A stretch of 38,789 nucleotides of DNA from Fimbriimonadales bacterium (GCA_025061985.1 JANXAW010000022.1:1-38789), one strand, 5' to 3'. Positions 24,652 through 32,542 are shown, counted from the stretch's first letter. A program made the numbers and translations. The notes: generated from the sequence alone by a model not told the origin.

Positions 24652-24693
24652 GCCCCATTCTCCTCGTGGCAGCTTCAATGCGCCATGGGGAGG

Positions 24694-25692
24694 TTACCTG
24701 AAATGATCCCAGCCAGTGAGGGTGGGCGATTCGCGTCGGCCATCAGGGTACTCCAACCACAGCTCAGGCGCGTCGATCACTTCCCCGATCGCGGTGATAG
24801 GCACACCCGCCTGCTGCGGTAGTTGCCTTAGCAGTTGTTGAGCGACATCGGGGGGTGCGGTGATGAGCAGCTCATAATCCTCGCCACCAGCGTAGGCGAA
24901 CAACGCAGGCTCAATGCCTCGATAGTGCGCCCATCGGATCGCCTCTGGATGAACAGGCAGTTGCGCGAGGTGCACGACAGCGCCCTTGCCCGATGCCCGC
25001 AGCAGCTTCGGCAGGTCGGCTGCCAACCCGTCGCTGAGGTCCATCATCGCGGTGGCGCCGAGTTGGCGTGCCAGTTGCCCCGCCTGCAGGCGCGGCACAG
25101 GGCGAAAGTGGGGGGTGAGGTCAACACGGCTCGACTCCCCAGCAAGCAACGCCTCCAGCCCTGCTCGAGATGCTCCCAGTGCGCCTGTGACCAACATCCA
25201 ATCGCCTGCCCGCGCCCCCTTACGCAACACGGGCGCTCCCTCAACCATGCCCAAAACAGATACATCAACCGTAATCTGAGACGCGCGGTTTGTATCCCCT
25301 CCCAGCAACGCGACGCCGTAGGTCTGGGCGCACTCGCGCCAGCCTTCCAAGAAAGCGTCTAGCCATGCTCCTGTCGCCTCAGGTGTAAGCGCAATAGATA
25401 GTAACGCTCCCACAGGCACGCCCCCCATCGCCGCAATGTCACTGAGGTTCACTGCCAACGCCTTCCACCCCAGCGACGCAGGGTCTATCCAGCCCAAGCG
25501 GAAGTGAACCCCCTCTACCAGCATGTCGGATGTCCACAGGAGCGTGTGGCTGTTTGCTTGGATCACTGCAGTGTCATCGCCGATTGCCTGCTGAACCGCA
25601 AAGCCCTTGGGCAAGGGCATGGCTACTTCCGCACGCGCAGCGATGCGCTCTATCAGCGCACTCTCACCACTCAGCGGCGCGTCTAACCGCAT
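24694..25692 (-). CDS. thiL: Thiamine-monophosphate kinase
   Basis: ThiL phosphorylates thiamine monophosphate to the cofactor TPP. 332 residues from ATG 25692. The AIR-synthase-like fold is shown by IGDDTAVIQ (metal-binding Asp pair), TSDMLVEGVHFRLGW, LAVNLSDIAAMGGVP, VALLGGDTNRA and the C-terminal MDLSDGLAADLPKLLRAS and YAGGEDYELLITA. The frame extends upstream to 25788, but a TACACT 7 bases before ATG 25692 marks the leaderless start. No thi operon and no TPP riboswitch are present. Confidence 0.95.
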   Translation of the reverse strand: MRLDAPLSGESALIERIAARAEVAMPLPKGFAVQQAIGDDTAVIQANSHTLLWTSDMLVEGVHFRLGWIDPASLGWKALAVNLSDIAAMGGVPVGALLSIALTPEATGAWLDAFLEGWRECAQTYGVALLGGDTNRASQITVDVSVLGMVEGAPVLRKGARAGDWMLVTGALGASRAGLEALLAGESSRVDLTPHFRPVPRLQAGQLARQLGATAMMDLSDGLAADLPKLLRASGKGAVVHLAQLPVHPEAIRWAHYRGIEPALFAYAGGEDYELLITAPPDVAQQLLRQLPQQAGVPITAIGEVIDAPELWLEYPDGRRESPTLTGWDHFR

Positions 25693-25699
25693 GGGCAGG

Positions 25700-25705
25700 A
25701 GTGTA
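25700..25705 (-). promoter_or_regulatory. -10 element of thiL, leaderless
   Basis: GG-TACACT on the minus strand, 7 bases before ATG 25692. Only 10 bp separate it from the -10 of the divergent gene. Confidence 0.7.
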
Positions 25706-25715
25706 CCAGATTGGG

Positions 25716-25721
25716 TAGAAT
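25716..25721 (+). promoter_or_regulatory. -10 element of secreted-protein gene
   Basis: GGG-TAGAAT, about 40 bases before the ATG, embedded in a dyad AGATT-gggtag-AATCT similar to the rpmH promoter. The gene also has a Shine-Dalgarno. Confidence 0.55.
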
Positions 25722-25763
25722 CTCCGCAAGCAGGGAGGCTCTGCTCCTTAGGAAGGTATGACG

Positions 25764-26765
25764 ATGAGAGGCACCGCCGTAATCGCATGGATCGCCGTAG
25801 CTTGGCTCGGAGTAGCGTTCAGCTACGCAGATAGCACCCTCTACGCAGGGCAGCCCGCTTCAGAGGCAAAAATCACCTTGCGTAACTGGGGGTCTGGCAC
25901 GATTGAAGACAGCTCCGACACTACTTTCGTAGGTAGTCGCTCGCTCAAAGTTAGCACGCGCGGGTTGTTTTCGGGCGGCTGGATCGAGTTCGCCAACCCT
26001 GTAGATATCCGCGCTGACCTGAACGCGCCAAATGGGGTTATGCGCTTTGCATTACGCTTCCCTGGGGTTAGCGCCCCAGGAGGGGGTGCAGTTGGAATTG
26101 GAGGTGGTATGCCCGGTTTTGGCACACCAGGCGAGATGGCAGGCGGTCCGCGCATGCCTGGGGGCCCAAGCGTCCCCGGTGCGCCTACGGGCCCAGCAGG
26201 AGGGGGTAGTGGTCAGACCACGCCACCGACCCTGCGAGAGCTACGCATCGTGCTGGAAACCAGCGATGGTAAACGCACCGAGGTGATGGTGCCCCTGCAA
26301 AACCTGCGCCCTGACGAGTCAGGCTGGCAAATGCTCAGCGTGCCGCTGCGAAGCATCCCTGACTTACGCGAAACCAACGGGCAAATCCGCAAGATTGGCA
26401 TGTTCGGCGATACTGCAGGCATCTTTTACATCGGCGAAATCCGCACGCTGCGCGAGTCGGGCACCCTGCAAGGCTACATCGCCGTGCAGAACATGTACGG
26501 CACAGTGTTTACCTCGCGCAGCCAAGAGCGACTGAGCATCGCCTCAGGGGATGAGCTAATCTTCTATGGCGTCGCAGAGGGCGTGAGCATCCCCGTGGAA
26601 TATCGCTGGAGCTTTAGCGGCGACCCCTCGCAGGTGGATGGCATCGGCAACGCGATTCGCCGTCGCTTCCCCAAACGCGGCGTCTACACCGTGCACTTGA
26701 CGATCGTAGACCCCGCTGGCATTCGCCCATCCGCCACTGCGAAAATCGAAATCCAAGTGAACTAA
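25764..26765 (+). CDS. Secreted protein, G/P-rich linker and PKD-like end, function unknown
   Basis: 333 residues from the second ATG (25764), which has GGAAGG at the right distance; ATG 25758 would be too close to it. A signal peptide (about 1-23, ending SYA) is followed by a beta-rich domain (STLYAG to MRFALRFPG, about 24-98). A low-complexity Gly/Pro-rich stretch of about 50 residues (GGMPGFGTPGEMAGGPRMPGG and on) interrupts what looks like one domain, since the second half (RELRIVLETSDGKRTEVMVPL, about 155-235) reads like its continuation. The C-terminus (about 270-333, SIPVEYRWSFSGDPSQVDGIG to VYTVHLTIVDPAG) resembles a PKD fold. I do not recognise the protein. A carbohydrate- or surface-binding role is possible but unproven. 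Confidence 0.75.
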   Translation: MRGTAVIAWIAVAWLGVAFSYADSTLYAGQPASEAKITLRNWGSGTIEDSSDTTFVGSRSLKVSTRGLFSGGWIEFANPVDIRADLNAPNGVMRFALRFPGVSAPGGGAVGIGGGMPGFGTPGEMAGGPRMPGGPSVPGAPTGPAGGGSGQTTPPTLRELRIVLETSDGKRTEVMVPLQNLRPDESGWQMLSVPLRSIPDLRETNGQIRKIGMFGDTAGIFYIGEIRTLRESGTLQGYIAVQNMYGTVFTSRSQERLSIASGDELIFYGVAEGVSIPVEYRWSFSGDPSQVDGIGNAIRRRFPKRGVYTVHLTIVDPAGIRPSATAKIEIQVN

Positions 26766-26788
26766 GGCGATACGAGAGGCAACCTACA

Positions 26789-26820
26789 GCCAGCAGCACC
26801 CGGGGTTCCCTACTGCTGGC
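26789..26820 (+). terminator. Possible terminator after secreted-protein gene
   Basis: An 8-bp stem (26789-26796 with 26813-26820, 16-base loop), followed by GCTTTTCTTG on the plus strand. It overlaps the last codons of the convergent coaBC, so it may be partly chance. Confidence 0.5.
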
Positions 26821-28009
26821 GCTTTTCTTGTAGCAGGTGAACAACTGCTCGGATAAGGTGCTCCGCGCACTCGCGCTTACTCATTAGGGGCAATGGCTCG
26901 ACGCGCCCGTCGGCATACACGAGGGTGAGGCGATTGGTGTCTACTTCAAAGCCGCTGCCCGGCTCCAGCACATCGTTGACGGCTATCAGATCAAGGTTCT
27001 TTTGGCGGAGCTTCTGCTGAGCGTGTTGAAGGGCTTTGTCGGTTTCGGCGGCGAAGCCGACCACAATACGCTCACCTTTGCGCTGGGCAACCGTTGCCAA
27101 AATATCGGGGTTGGGCACAAGGCGCAGAGTCCAGCCTTGCTGAGTGCGCTTACGCTTTGTAGGTAGCACGCGCTCAGGGCGGTAGTCTGCAACCGCTGCG
27201 GTAGCGATAAACACCTCGCAAGCGTCAAACTCCGCCAGCACAGCTTCGTGCATTTGCTGAGCAGTTTGCACGCGCACCACGCGCGTTCCCGCAGGCGGCT
27301 GCAACGCGGTGGGACCGCTGATAAGCACCACCTCTGCCCCATGTGCCAACGCAGCTTCTGCCACTGCATATCCCATTTTGCCCGATGAGCGATTGCCAAT
27401 GAACCGCACGGGGTCTATCGGCTCGTAAGTAGGTCCCGCCGTTATCAACACACGCACGCCTTGTAAGTCTTTAGTGCGCGCCAGTCGCTGCTGCACCGCC
27501 TGCACAATCGTGGGCGTGTCTGCGAGTTTGCCCCACCCCTCATCCCCACATGCCATCACGCCATAAGTGGGGTCAATAAACTCCACCCCGCGCGCCTGTA
27601 GCGTGCGCACATGGGCTTGCACGGCAGGATGCGCCCACATCGCAGGGTTCATCGCGGGGGCAATCAGGATCGGCGCGCGCGTCGCTAACGCCAGCGTGGT
27701 GAGCATATCATCGGCAAGCCCAAGCGCCAAGCGGGCAATCGTGTGCGCCGTAGCAGGAGCAATCAGCACCAAGTCAGCTTCTTGAGCCAACCGAATGTGC
27801 GCAATCTGCCCCGGTACAGGCTCATCAAACACATCCACCACCACAGGATTGCCCGTGAGCGCAGCAAACAAATCGGGGCTAACTAAGCGCGTTGCGGCGC
27901 GAGTCATCACCACGCGTACAACGTGCCCACTGCGCATCAACTCGCGGGCAACATCCGCAGCACGATAAGCGGCAACACTGCCCGTGACGCCTAAAACAAT
28001 CGTCGGCAC
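26810..28009 (-). CDS. coaBC: Phosphopantothenoylcysteine decarboxylase/synthetase
   Basis: CoaBC is bifunctional: the synthetase joins cysteine to phosphopantothenate and the FMN-linked decarboxylase gives phosphopantetheine, for coenzyme A. 399 residues from GTG 28009. The N-half has VTGSVAAYRA, the catalytic His in HIRLAQEADLVLIAPAT, APAMNPAMW and the substrate-clamp region YGVMACGDEGWGKLAD. The C-half starts at VLITAGPTYEPIDPVRFIGNRSSGKMG and holds AAVADYRPE and the K-x-K stretch (TKRKR) before PNPDILA. The frame reaches 28033, but a TATAAT lies inside that extension, so GTG 28009 (leaderless) is chosen. Confidence 0.95.
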   Translation of the reverse strand: MPTIVLGVTGSVAAYRAADVARELMRSGHVVRVVMTRAATRLVSPDLFAALTGNPVVVDVFDEPVPGQIAHIRLAQEADLVLIAPATAHTIARLALGLADDMLTTLALATRAPILIAPAMNPAMWAHPAVQAHVRTLQARGVEFIDPTYGVMACGDEGWGKLADTPTIVQAVQQRLARTKDLQGVRVLITAGPTYEPIDPVRFIGNRSSGKMGYAVAEAALAHGAEVVLISGPTALQPPAGTRVVRVQTAQQMHEAVLAEFDACEVFIATAAVADYRPERVLPTKRKRTQQGWTLRLVPNPDILATVAQRKGERIVVGFAAETDKALQHAQQKLRQKNLDLIAVNDVLEPGSGFEVDTNRLTLVYADGRVEPLPLMSKRECAEHLIRAVVHLLQEKRQQ

Positions 28010-28015
28010 AGCGAG

Positions 28016-28021
28016 ATTATA
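28016..28021 (-). promoter_or_regulatory. -10 element of coaBC, leaderless GTG
   Basis: A perfect TATAAT on the minus strand, 6 bases before GTG 28009. The context GTGCTATAATC closely matches that of the MFS gene (7609). Confidence 0.75.
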
Positions 28022-28036
28022 GCACACCCTCAAAAG

Positions 28037-28744
28037 TTAACCCACCTTGCTGGGCGGCTTGGCGCGATACTGCAGACGGATGTTTAGCACCTCCACCGCC
28101 AGCGCAAACGCCATCGCAAAATAGGTGTAGCCCTTGGGGATTTTGTAGTCAAATCCCTCTGCCATCAGGTTGAAACCGATCAGCACCAAAAACGCCAGCG
28201 CCAACACCTTCAGCGACGGGTGGGCGTCGATCAAACGGCTCACTGGGCCTGCAAAAGCCATCATAAACACGATCGCGATCAGCACCGCAGTAACCATCAC
28301 CCATAGCTCGCGCGCCAACCCCACTGCAGTAATCACAGAATCCACCGAAAACACCAAGTCTACCAACAAAATCTGAAACACTGCCGCGGCTAAGGTAAGC
28401 GTCTTGGGCACTTTGATTTCTCCTTGCGCCACCTCAAGCTTGTGGTGAATCTCGTAGGTGGCTTTGCCCATCAAAAACAGCCCGCCCCCGATCAAGATTA
28501 GGTCACGCCCCGAAAAGTCGATCCCGAACACCGCAAACAAAGGCTGGCTGAGGCGCATAATCCAAGTAATCGAGAATAGGAACAGCACGCGCATCACAAA
28601 GGCAAGGCTCAGCCCGATCAAGCGCGCTTTCGCACGCTGCTCAGGCGGGAGCTTGTCGCTCAAGATTGAGATGAAGACGATATTGTCAATCCCCAGCACT
28701 ACTTCCAACGCAGTAAGCGTCAACAGAGCGACAATCGCTTCCAT
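28037..28744 (-). CDS. TerC-family integral membrane protein
   Basis: 235 residues with about seven membrane helices. The TerC fold is marked by the acidic pair of motifs LEVVLGIDNIVFISIL (first helix) and LLVDLVFSVDSVITAVGL (mid protein), and by the loop KLPPEQRAKARLIGLSLA. Family members have been tied to tellurite resistance, alkalinity response and manganese export that supports secreted metalloenzymes. Here no ter gene or manganese riboswitch is visible, so a metal-export role is inferred. Start: ATG 28744 with TACAAT 11 bases upstream. It lies 27 bp before coaBC on the same strand, but coaBC has its own promoter in that gap. Confidence 0.9.
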   Translation of the reverse strand: MEAIVALLTLTALEVVLGIDNIVFISILSDKLPPEQRAKARLIGLSLAFVMRVLFLFSITWIMRLSQPLFAVFGIDFSGRDLILIGGGLFLMGKATYEIHHKLEVAQGEIKVPKTLTLAAAVFQILLVDLVFSVDSVITAVGLARELWVMVTAVLIAIVFMMAFAGPVSRLIDAHPSLKVLALAFLVLIGFNLMAEGFDYKIPKGYTYFAMAFALAVEVLNIRLQYRAKPPSKVG

Positions 28745-28755
28745 AGCGGTTCAAG

Positions 28756-28761
28756 ATTGTA
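28756..28761 (-). promoter_or_regulatory. -10 element of terC-like gene
   Basis: GGG-TACAAT on the minus strand, 11 bases before ATG 28744, so a leader of only a few bases. No Shine-Dalgarno. Confidence 0.6.
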
Positions 28762-28770
28762 CCCATCAGG

Positions 28771-28776
28771 TATTCT
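28771..28776 (+). promoter_or_regulatory. -10 element of DUF2007-gpsA unit
   Basis: AGG-TATTCT, giving a leader of about 13 bases before ATG 28796. It lies 9 bp from the divergent -10 of the TerC-family gene. Confidence 0.55.
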
Positions 28777-28795
28777 AAGCGCGACCGACGCAGCG

Positions 28796-29050
28796 ATGCA
28801 CTGGCATGTTCTTGGCGAGCGCGAACGATTGCGTTCAGGGCGATTTGTTGCTGTCGCCGTTGCCTACGATGACATCACGGCGACCTTGGTGCGCGACTAT
28901 TTGCTGGAGCGTGGGGTTGACGCGCTGTTTCCGCCTGGGAGCTACTTGTGGCGCCCTGCCCAGCCCACTTACATCTGGGTGCATCTGGACGACGAGCAAG
29001 AGGCAATCGCCCTGCTTGAAGAGTTTCAAACTGAGCTAAGGGAGAAGTAA
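28796..29050 (+). CDS. DUF2007-like small protein
   Basis: 84 residues from ATG 28796. The pattern (FVAVAVAYDDITATLVRDYLLERGVDALFPPG, then YIWVHLDDEQEAIALLEEFQ) resembles DUF2007, a small alpha/beta ferredoxin-like domain with no firm role, sometimes called a putative signal-transducing protein. No signal peptide or membrane helix. The frame is open to a TTG at 28757, but that extension crosses the likely -10. Its TAA is followed at once by the gpsA ATG, so the two are in one transcript. Confidence 0.78.
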   Translation: MHWHVLGERERLRSGRFVAVAVAYDDITATLVRDYLLERGVDALFPPGSYLWRPAQPTYIWVHLDDEQEAIALLEEFQTELREK

Positions 29051-30058
29051 ATGCAAGTTGCAGTGATTGGCGCAGGCTCGTGGGGCACGGCACTGGCGTG
29101 GCTTTTAGGACGCAAGGGGCTAACCGTGTGGCTATGGGGGCGCAACCCTGCCCATATGCAGCAGCTGGCAGCCGAGCGGGTTAACCGACGCTACCTCCCT
29201 GATGCGCTCCTACCAGACACAGTGCATCCCACGCACGACCTATCGCCGCTCCGCGAATGCCCTGCGTGGGTGCTGGCAGTACCTTCAGGGGCGATACGCG
29301 AAGTGGTTGCTCTTGCGCCTCCTTCAGAAGCGATTTTAGTCATCGCTGCAAAGGGGCTGGAACCAGGTTCGGGCAAACTGCTTACGCAAGTGGTTAGCGA
29401 AGTCCTTCCCCACAGCGAGGCGCGTACCGCCGTGCTTTCGGGACCCAACTTGGCAGTGGAACTTGTGCGTGGCGCTCCTACGGCTACTGTAGCCGCTTCA
29501 CGCAACCCTGCCTGCGCCGAACAAGTGCAGGAGCTGTTTATGACCCCACCCCTGCTGCGCGTATACACAAACGACGATGTCATAGGCGTGGAATTAGGTG
29601 GCGCGCTCAAGAATGTGTATGCGATTGGCGCGGGCATCAGCGACGGCATGGGGTTCGGCGATAACACCAAAGCTGCCCTCCTAACACGCGGGCTGGCGGA
29701 AATGATGCGCTTGGGCGCCGCCCTGGGCGCACGCCCTGAAACCTTCATCGGCTTGACGGGGGTTGGTGATCTATTTGCTACAGCAGTGAGCGCGCTTAGC
29801 CGCAACTATCGCCTTGGCAAGGCAGTAGCGCAGGGCAAAACCGTTGCCCAAGCCCTCGCGGAGCTGGGGCAAGTGGCGGAAGGTTATCCCACGGCGCTCG
29901 TGGCAGAGTCGCTGGCTGCGCAACTTGGCGTAGAAATGCCCTTGCTAAGCGCAATCGCCAGCATCCTGCGTGGAGAACGGAGCATCCGCAGCGCCCTAGA
30001 AAGCCTTATGACACGCCCCCCGAAAGGCGAGCGCGAATTCGAAGTGCGCCTGATTTAG
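29051..30058 (+). CDS. gpsA: NAD(P)-dependent glycerol-3-phosphate dehydrogenase
   Basis: GpsA makes sn-glycerol 3-phosphate from dihydroxyacetone phosphate for phospholipid synthesis. 335 residues, full length. The N-terminal Rossmann fold has G7-A-G-S-W-G12. Further marks are NRRYLPDALLP, VLAVPSGAIREV, AAKGLEPGSGKLLTQVV, the LSGPNLAVELVRGAPTA block, the catalytic Lys in GVELGGALKNVYAIGAGISDGMGFGDN, and GLTGVGDLFATAVS plus RNYRLGKAVAQG. It starts directly after the stop of the DUF2007-like gene. plsY, a common partner, is not here. A small hairpin (30059-30073) follows. Confidence 0.96.
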   Translation: MQVAVIGAGSWGTALAWLLGRKGLTVWLWGRNPAHMQQLAAERVNRRYLPDALLPDTVHPTHDLSPLRECPAWVLAVPSGAIREVVALAPPSEAILVIAAKGLEPGSGKLLTQVVSEVLPHSEARTAVLSGPNLAVELVRGAPTATVAASRNPACAEQVQELFMTPPLLRVYTNDDVIGVELGGALKNVYAIGAGISDGMGFGDNTKAALLTRGLAEMMRLGAALGARPETFIGLTGVGDLFATAVSALSRNYRLGKAVAQGKTVAQALAELGQVAEGYPTALVAESLAAQLGVEMPLLSAIASILRGERSIRSALESLMTRPPKGEREFEVRLI

Positions 30059-30073
30059 CTGCCAGATTGGCAG
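30059..30073 (+). terminator. Weak hairpin after gpsA
   Basis: A 6-bp stem (CTGCCA/TGGCAG, loop GAT) directly after the gpsA stop, no T tract. At most a weak or Rho-assisted stop. Confidence 0.35.
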
Positions 30074-30118
30074 GAAGCATCCCGCCCTAGAGCGAACCTT
30101 AAGGAAAGGGAGGCAACT

Positions 30119-30658
30119 ATGGGCAACCTACGCCGTCAGTGCGTTCAAGGGCGCGTTTCGTGCTGGCTACTTGGCGGACTGGGCTGCTTGGGATTAATCA
30201 TCATCGGGATCATTACGGTTTACCTGCTCGTGCGTGCTGGAATGGGGATGGTCCAACCAGTCATTGAAGCCGCTGAGCGAGGGCAAAAAGTGCTGGCAGC
30301 ACAACGCACTGCGTACGCCGCTTTGCGCCAGTACGCCGCCGCAAACAACGGCAAATATCCTAAAACACTCAAAGAGCTTACACCAAGATACACCCAAACT
30401 GACCTCACCAAGCCGATTGTGCTGGATGACGGAACGAAAGTAACGCTTGTGTACAAATCACCTCAACCAAATGCCGCACCTGATACTGTAATCTTGGAAC
30501 ACAAGCCTCCTATCAAGGCGACGACGAGTTTCCTTGGCACGAAAGTCGTAGTGGAGCAAACTTTCCAAATCCAGCTCAACGGCGAAGAGTATTTGCAGCA
30601 GGTAATTATTGACCCACAAGGGAACAAGCGAGTCCAGCGCACTCGCTTGGACGACTAA
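30119..30658 (+). CDS. Membrane-anchored protein with pseudopilin-like helix, function unknown
   Basis: 179 residues. A basic, cysteine-containing N-terminus ([24 protein letters not shown]) leads into one membrane helix (about 15-42). The next part (about 56-90, [33 protein letters not shown]) resembles the stalk and turn of type II secretion pseudopilins, but there is no G|FxxxE prepilin site. A beta-rich end (about 95-179) follows. The protein should face the periplasm. I do not recognise a family. Start: ATG with a strong GGGAGG. It follows gpsA by 60 bp, and its TAA overlaps the ruvB stop codon by 4 bp in the convergent direction. Confidence 0.75.
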   Translation: MGNLRRQCVQGRVSCWLLGGLGCLGLIIIGIITVYLLVRAGMGMVQPVIEAAERGQKVLAAQRTAYAALRQYAAANNGKYPKTLKELTPRYTQTDLTKPIVLDDGTKVTLVYKSPQPNAAPDTVILEHKPPIKATTSFLGTKVVVEQTFQIQLNGEEYLQQVIIDPQGNKRVQRTRLDD

Positions 30659-31698
30659 GAAAGCTCCAACTGGGGCTGGAGGGCAGTGTTAGTGGGCGAC
30701 AAGCCCAAGTGCGCGTAGGCAAGTGGGGTGGCAACGCGCCCGCGTGCGGTGCGCTGGATGAAGCCCAACTGCATCAGGTATGGCTCATACATATCTTCAA
30801 TCGTGCCCGGATCTTCCTGAATGGCAGCTGCTAAGGTGTCCAACCCCACTGGTCCACCGCCAAACTTCTCGATGAGGGTGCGCAGGATTTTGAGATCCAT
30901 CTCGTCCAGCCCCAAGGGGTCAACGCCTAATCGCTGCAAGGCGTGCTGCGTTAGCTCAAGCGTGATGACCCCTGTGCCGAGCACCTGCGCGAAGTCGCGC
31001 ACGCGCCGTAGCAAGCGATTAGCAATGCGCGGTGTGCCTCGGGAACGCTTAGCGATCTCTTCTACGGCAGGCTCCTCAATCGCTACCTGCAAAATGCGCG
31101 CCGAGCGACGAATGATTTGCCCCAGCTCCTCTGTGGTATAGAACTGGAAGTAGTGCACGATCCCGAAGCGGTCGCGTAGGGGCGAGGTAATTAAGCCAGC
31201 GCGTGTAGTGGCACCCACGACTGTGAACGGCGGCAAGTCTAAGCGTAGTGAACGCGCCCCCACCCCCTTGCCCAACACGATGTCTATCTGAAAATCCTCC
31301 ATCGCTGGGTAGAGGATCTCTTCCACTGGACGCGCCAAACGATGAATCTCGTCAATAAACAGCACCTGCTTTGGCTCCAAGCTGGTCAAGATCGCCGCAA
31401 GATCACCCGGACGCTCCAGCGCAGGTCCCGAGGTGATGTGAATTGGCACGCCCATCTCGTTCGCGATAATTGTGGCGATAGTAGTCTTGCCTAAGCCAGG
31501 AGGCCCAAACAGCAGCACGTGGTCTAACGCTTCCCCGCGCGCACGTGCTGCCTGAATAAAGATGCTGAGGTTCTCCTTGAGCTGGGACTGCCCGATGAAC
31601 TCGCTAAGGCGCTTCGGACGCAAAGTAGCCTCACTGGCTACCTCGTCCGCTTGGCGGATGGGGTCAACGACACGGGGCACAAACTCCGATTTCGGCAT
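30655..31698 (-). CDS. ruvB: Holliday junction branch migration helicase RuvB
   Basis: RuvB is the hexameric AAA+ motor that, with RuvA, drives branch migration of Holliday junctions. 347 residues from ATG 31698. Walker A G65-PPGLGKT-72, Walker [10 protein letters not shown], the RuvB-specific hairpin region ([21 protein letters not shown]), sensor 1 [13 protein letters not shown], the arginine finger in [10 protein letters not shown], and the C-terminal winged helix ([28 protein letters not shown]) are all present. The frame is open to 31779, but a TACAAT 8 bases before ATG 31698 marks the start. ruvA and ruvC are not adjacent. Confidence 0.96.
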   Translation of the reverse strand: MPKSEFVPRVVDPIRQADEVASEATLRPKRLSEFIGQSQLKENLSIFIQAARARGEALDHVLLFGPPGLGKTTIATIIANEMGVPIHITSGPALERPGDLAAILTSLEPKQVLFIDEIHRLARPVEEILYPAMEDFQIDIVLGKGVGARSLRLDLPPFTVVGATTRAGLITSPLRDRFGIVHYFQFYTTEELGQIIRRSARILQVAIEEPAVEEIAKRSRGTPRIANRLLRRVRDFAQVLGTGVITLELTQHALQRLGVDPLGLDEMDLKILRTLIEKFGGGPVGLDTLAAAIQEDPGTIEDMYEPYLMQLGFIQRTARGRVATPLAYAHLGLSPTNTALQPQLELS

Positions 31699-31706
31699 TT
31701 GTTCAT

Positions 31707-31712
31707 ATTGTA
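31707..31712 (-). promoter_or_regulatory. -10 element of ruvB, leaderless
   Basis: GGG-TACAAT on the minus strand, 8 bases before ATG 31698. It lies 13 bp from the divergent rplA -10. Confidence 0.7.
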
Positions 31713-31725
31713 CCCCGCGCTGTGG

Positions 31726-31731
31726 TATAAT
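31726..31731 (+). promoter_or_regulatory. -10 element of rplA
   Basis: A perfect TATAAT preceded by TGG. The leader is about 43 bases and holds two small hairpins and an AGGAGG Shine-Dalgarno. Confidence 0.75.
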
Positions 31732-31745
31732 AGCCACTCGTGGCA

Positions 31746-31759
31746 GGAGCCAAGGCTCC
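31746..31759 (+). promoter_or_regulatory. Leader hairpin before rplA, possible L1 site
   Basis: GGAGCC-aa-GGCTCC in the rplA leader, preceded by CCAC-tc-GTGG (31734-31743). Ribosomal protein L1 represses its own mRNA in other bacteria by binding a short leader structure that mimics its 23S rRNA site. The position fits, but the L1 site signature is not clear. Confidence 0.35.
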
Positions 31760-31781
31760 GCTATGACCACAGGAGGCAACT

Positions 31782-32531
31782 ATGAGAAGACGCAAGGTCG
31801 CCAAGAAACAGCGCCATAGCCAGCGCTACTACGAAGCGCTCAAGGTGTTGGGCGATGGGCAGCAAGTCTATTCGCCCTTAGAAGCCATCCGCAAAGTCAA
31901 GCAAACCGCAACAGCGAAGTTCGACGAGTCTGTAGATATGGCGGTTAACCTGGGGATAGACCCGCGCAAAAGCGACCAAATGGTGCGCGGCGTCATCAAC
32001 CTGCCCCATGGTACAGGCAAGAAGCAGAAAGTGCTGGTGTTTGCCAAAGGTGAGCAGGCCGAAGCAGCCCGCGCTGCTGGCGCCGACATGGTAGGCGCGG
32101 AAGATATCGTAGAGCAAATCCAAAAGGGCTGGAAGGGCTGGAAAAACTTTGACCTCATCGTCGCAGGGCAGGACATGATGCCCATCATCAGCCGCATTGG
32201 TGGTATTCTGAAGGCGCGGATGCCCAACCCCAAATCGGGCACCGTCTCGCCCAACCCTGCCAAAGTGGTGGAAGATATCAAGCGCGCTTCGCGCGTGGAG
32301 TTCCGCGCCGACAAAGCAGGCATCGTGCACATGCCCATTGGACGCGCCTCCTTCAGCGAAGAGCAACTGCTGGAAAACATGCTGGTGGCACTGAATGCCC
32401 TGCTAAAAGCCAAGCCCGCCACTGCCAAAGGGCGCTACCTGCAAAAAATCAGCCTCTCCAGCACGATGGGACCCAGCGTGCAGGTGGACGTGCAAGAGGC
32501 TCAGCGCTTGGCAGAGCAAGTAAAGATATAG
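31782..32531 (+). CDS. rplA: 50S ribosomal protein L1
   Basis: L1 forms the mobile stalk at the ribosomal E site. 249 residues, a little longer than the usual 230 through its basic N-terminus (MRRRKVAKKQRHSQRYYEAL) and C-terminal tail. Family blocks: SPLEAIRKVKQTATAKFDESVDMAVNLGIDPRKSDQMVRG, LPHGTGKKQKVLVFAKG, and the signature region DMMPIISRIGGILKARMPNPKSGTVS, then ENMLVALNALLKAKP. rplK normally precedes it and rplJ-rplL follow; here ruvB and clpC flank it instead. Start: ATG with AGGAGG. Confidence 0.96.
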   Translation: MRRRKVAKKQRHSQRYYEALKVLGDGQQVYSPLEAIRKVKQTATAKFDESVDMAVNLGIDPRKSDQMVRGVINLPHGTGKKQKVLVFAKGEQAEAARAAGADMVGAEDIVEQIQKGWKGWKNFDLIVAGQDMMPIISRIGGILKARMPNPKSGTVSPNPAKVVEDIKRASRVEFRADKAGIVHMPIGRASFSEEQLLENMLVALNALLKAKPATAKGRYLQKISLSSTMGPSVQVDVQEAQRLAEQVKI

Positions 32532-32542
32532 CCTTCGCGTTA

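Noticed and set aside
29191-29805. 204-codon open frame antisense to gpsA
   Set aside because: Shadow of a conserved gene; Ser/Arg/Ala-rich with no recognisable domain.
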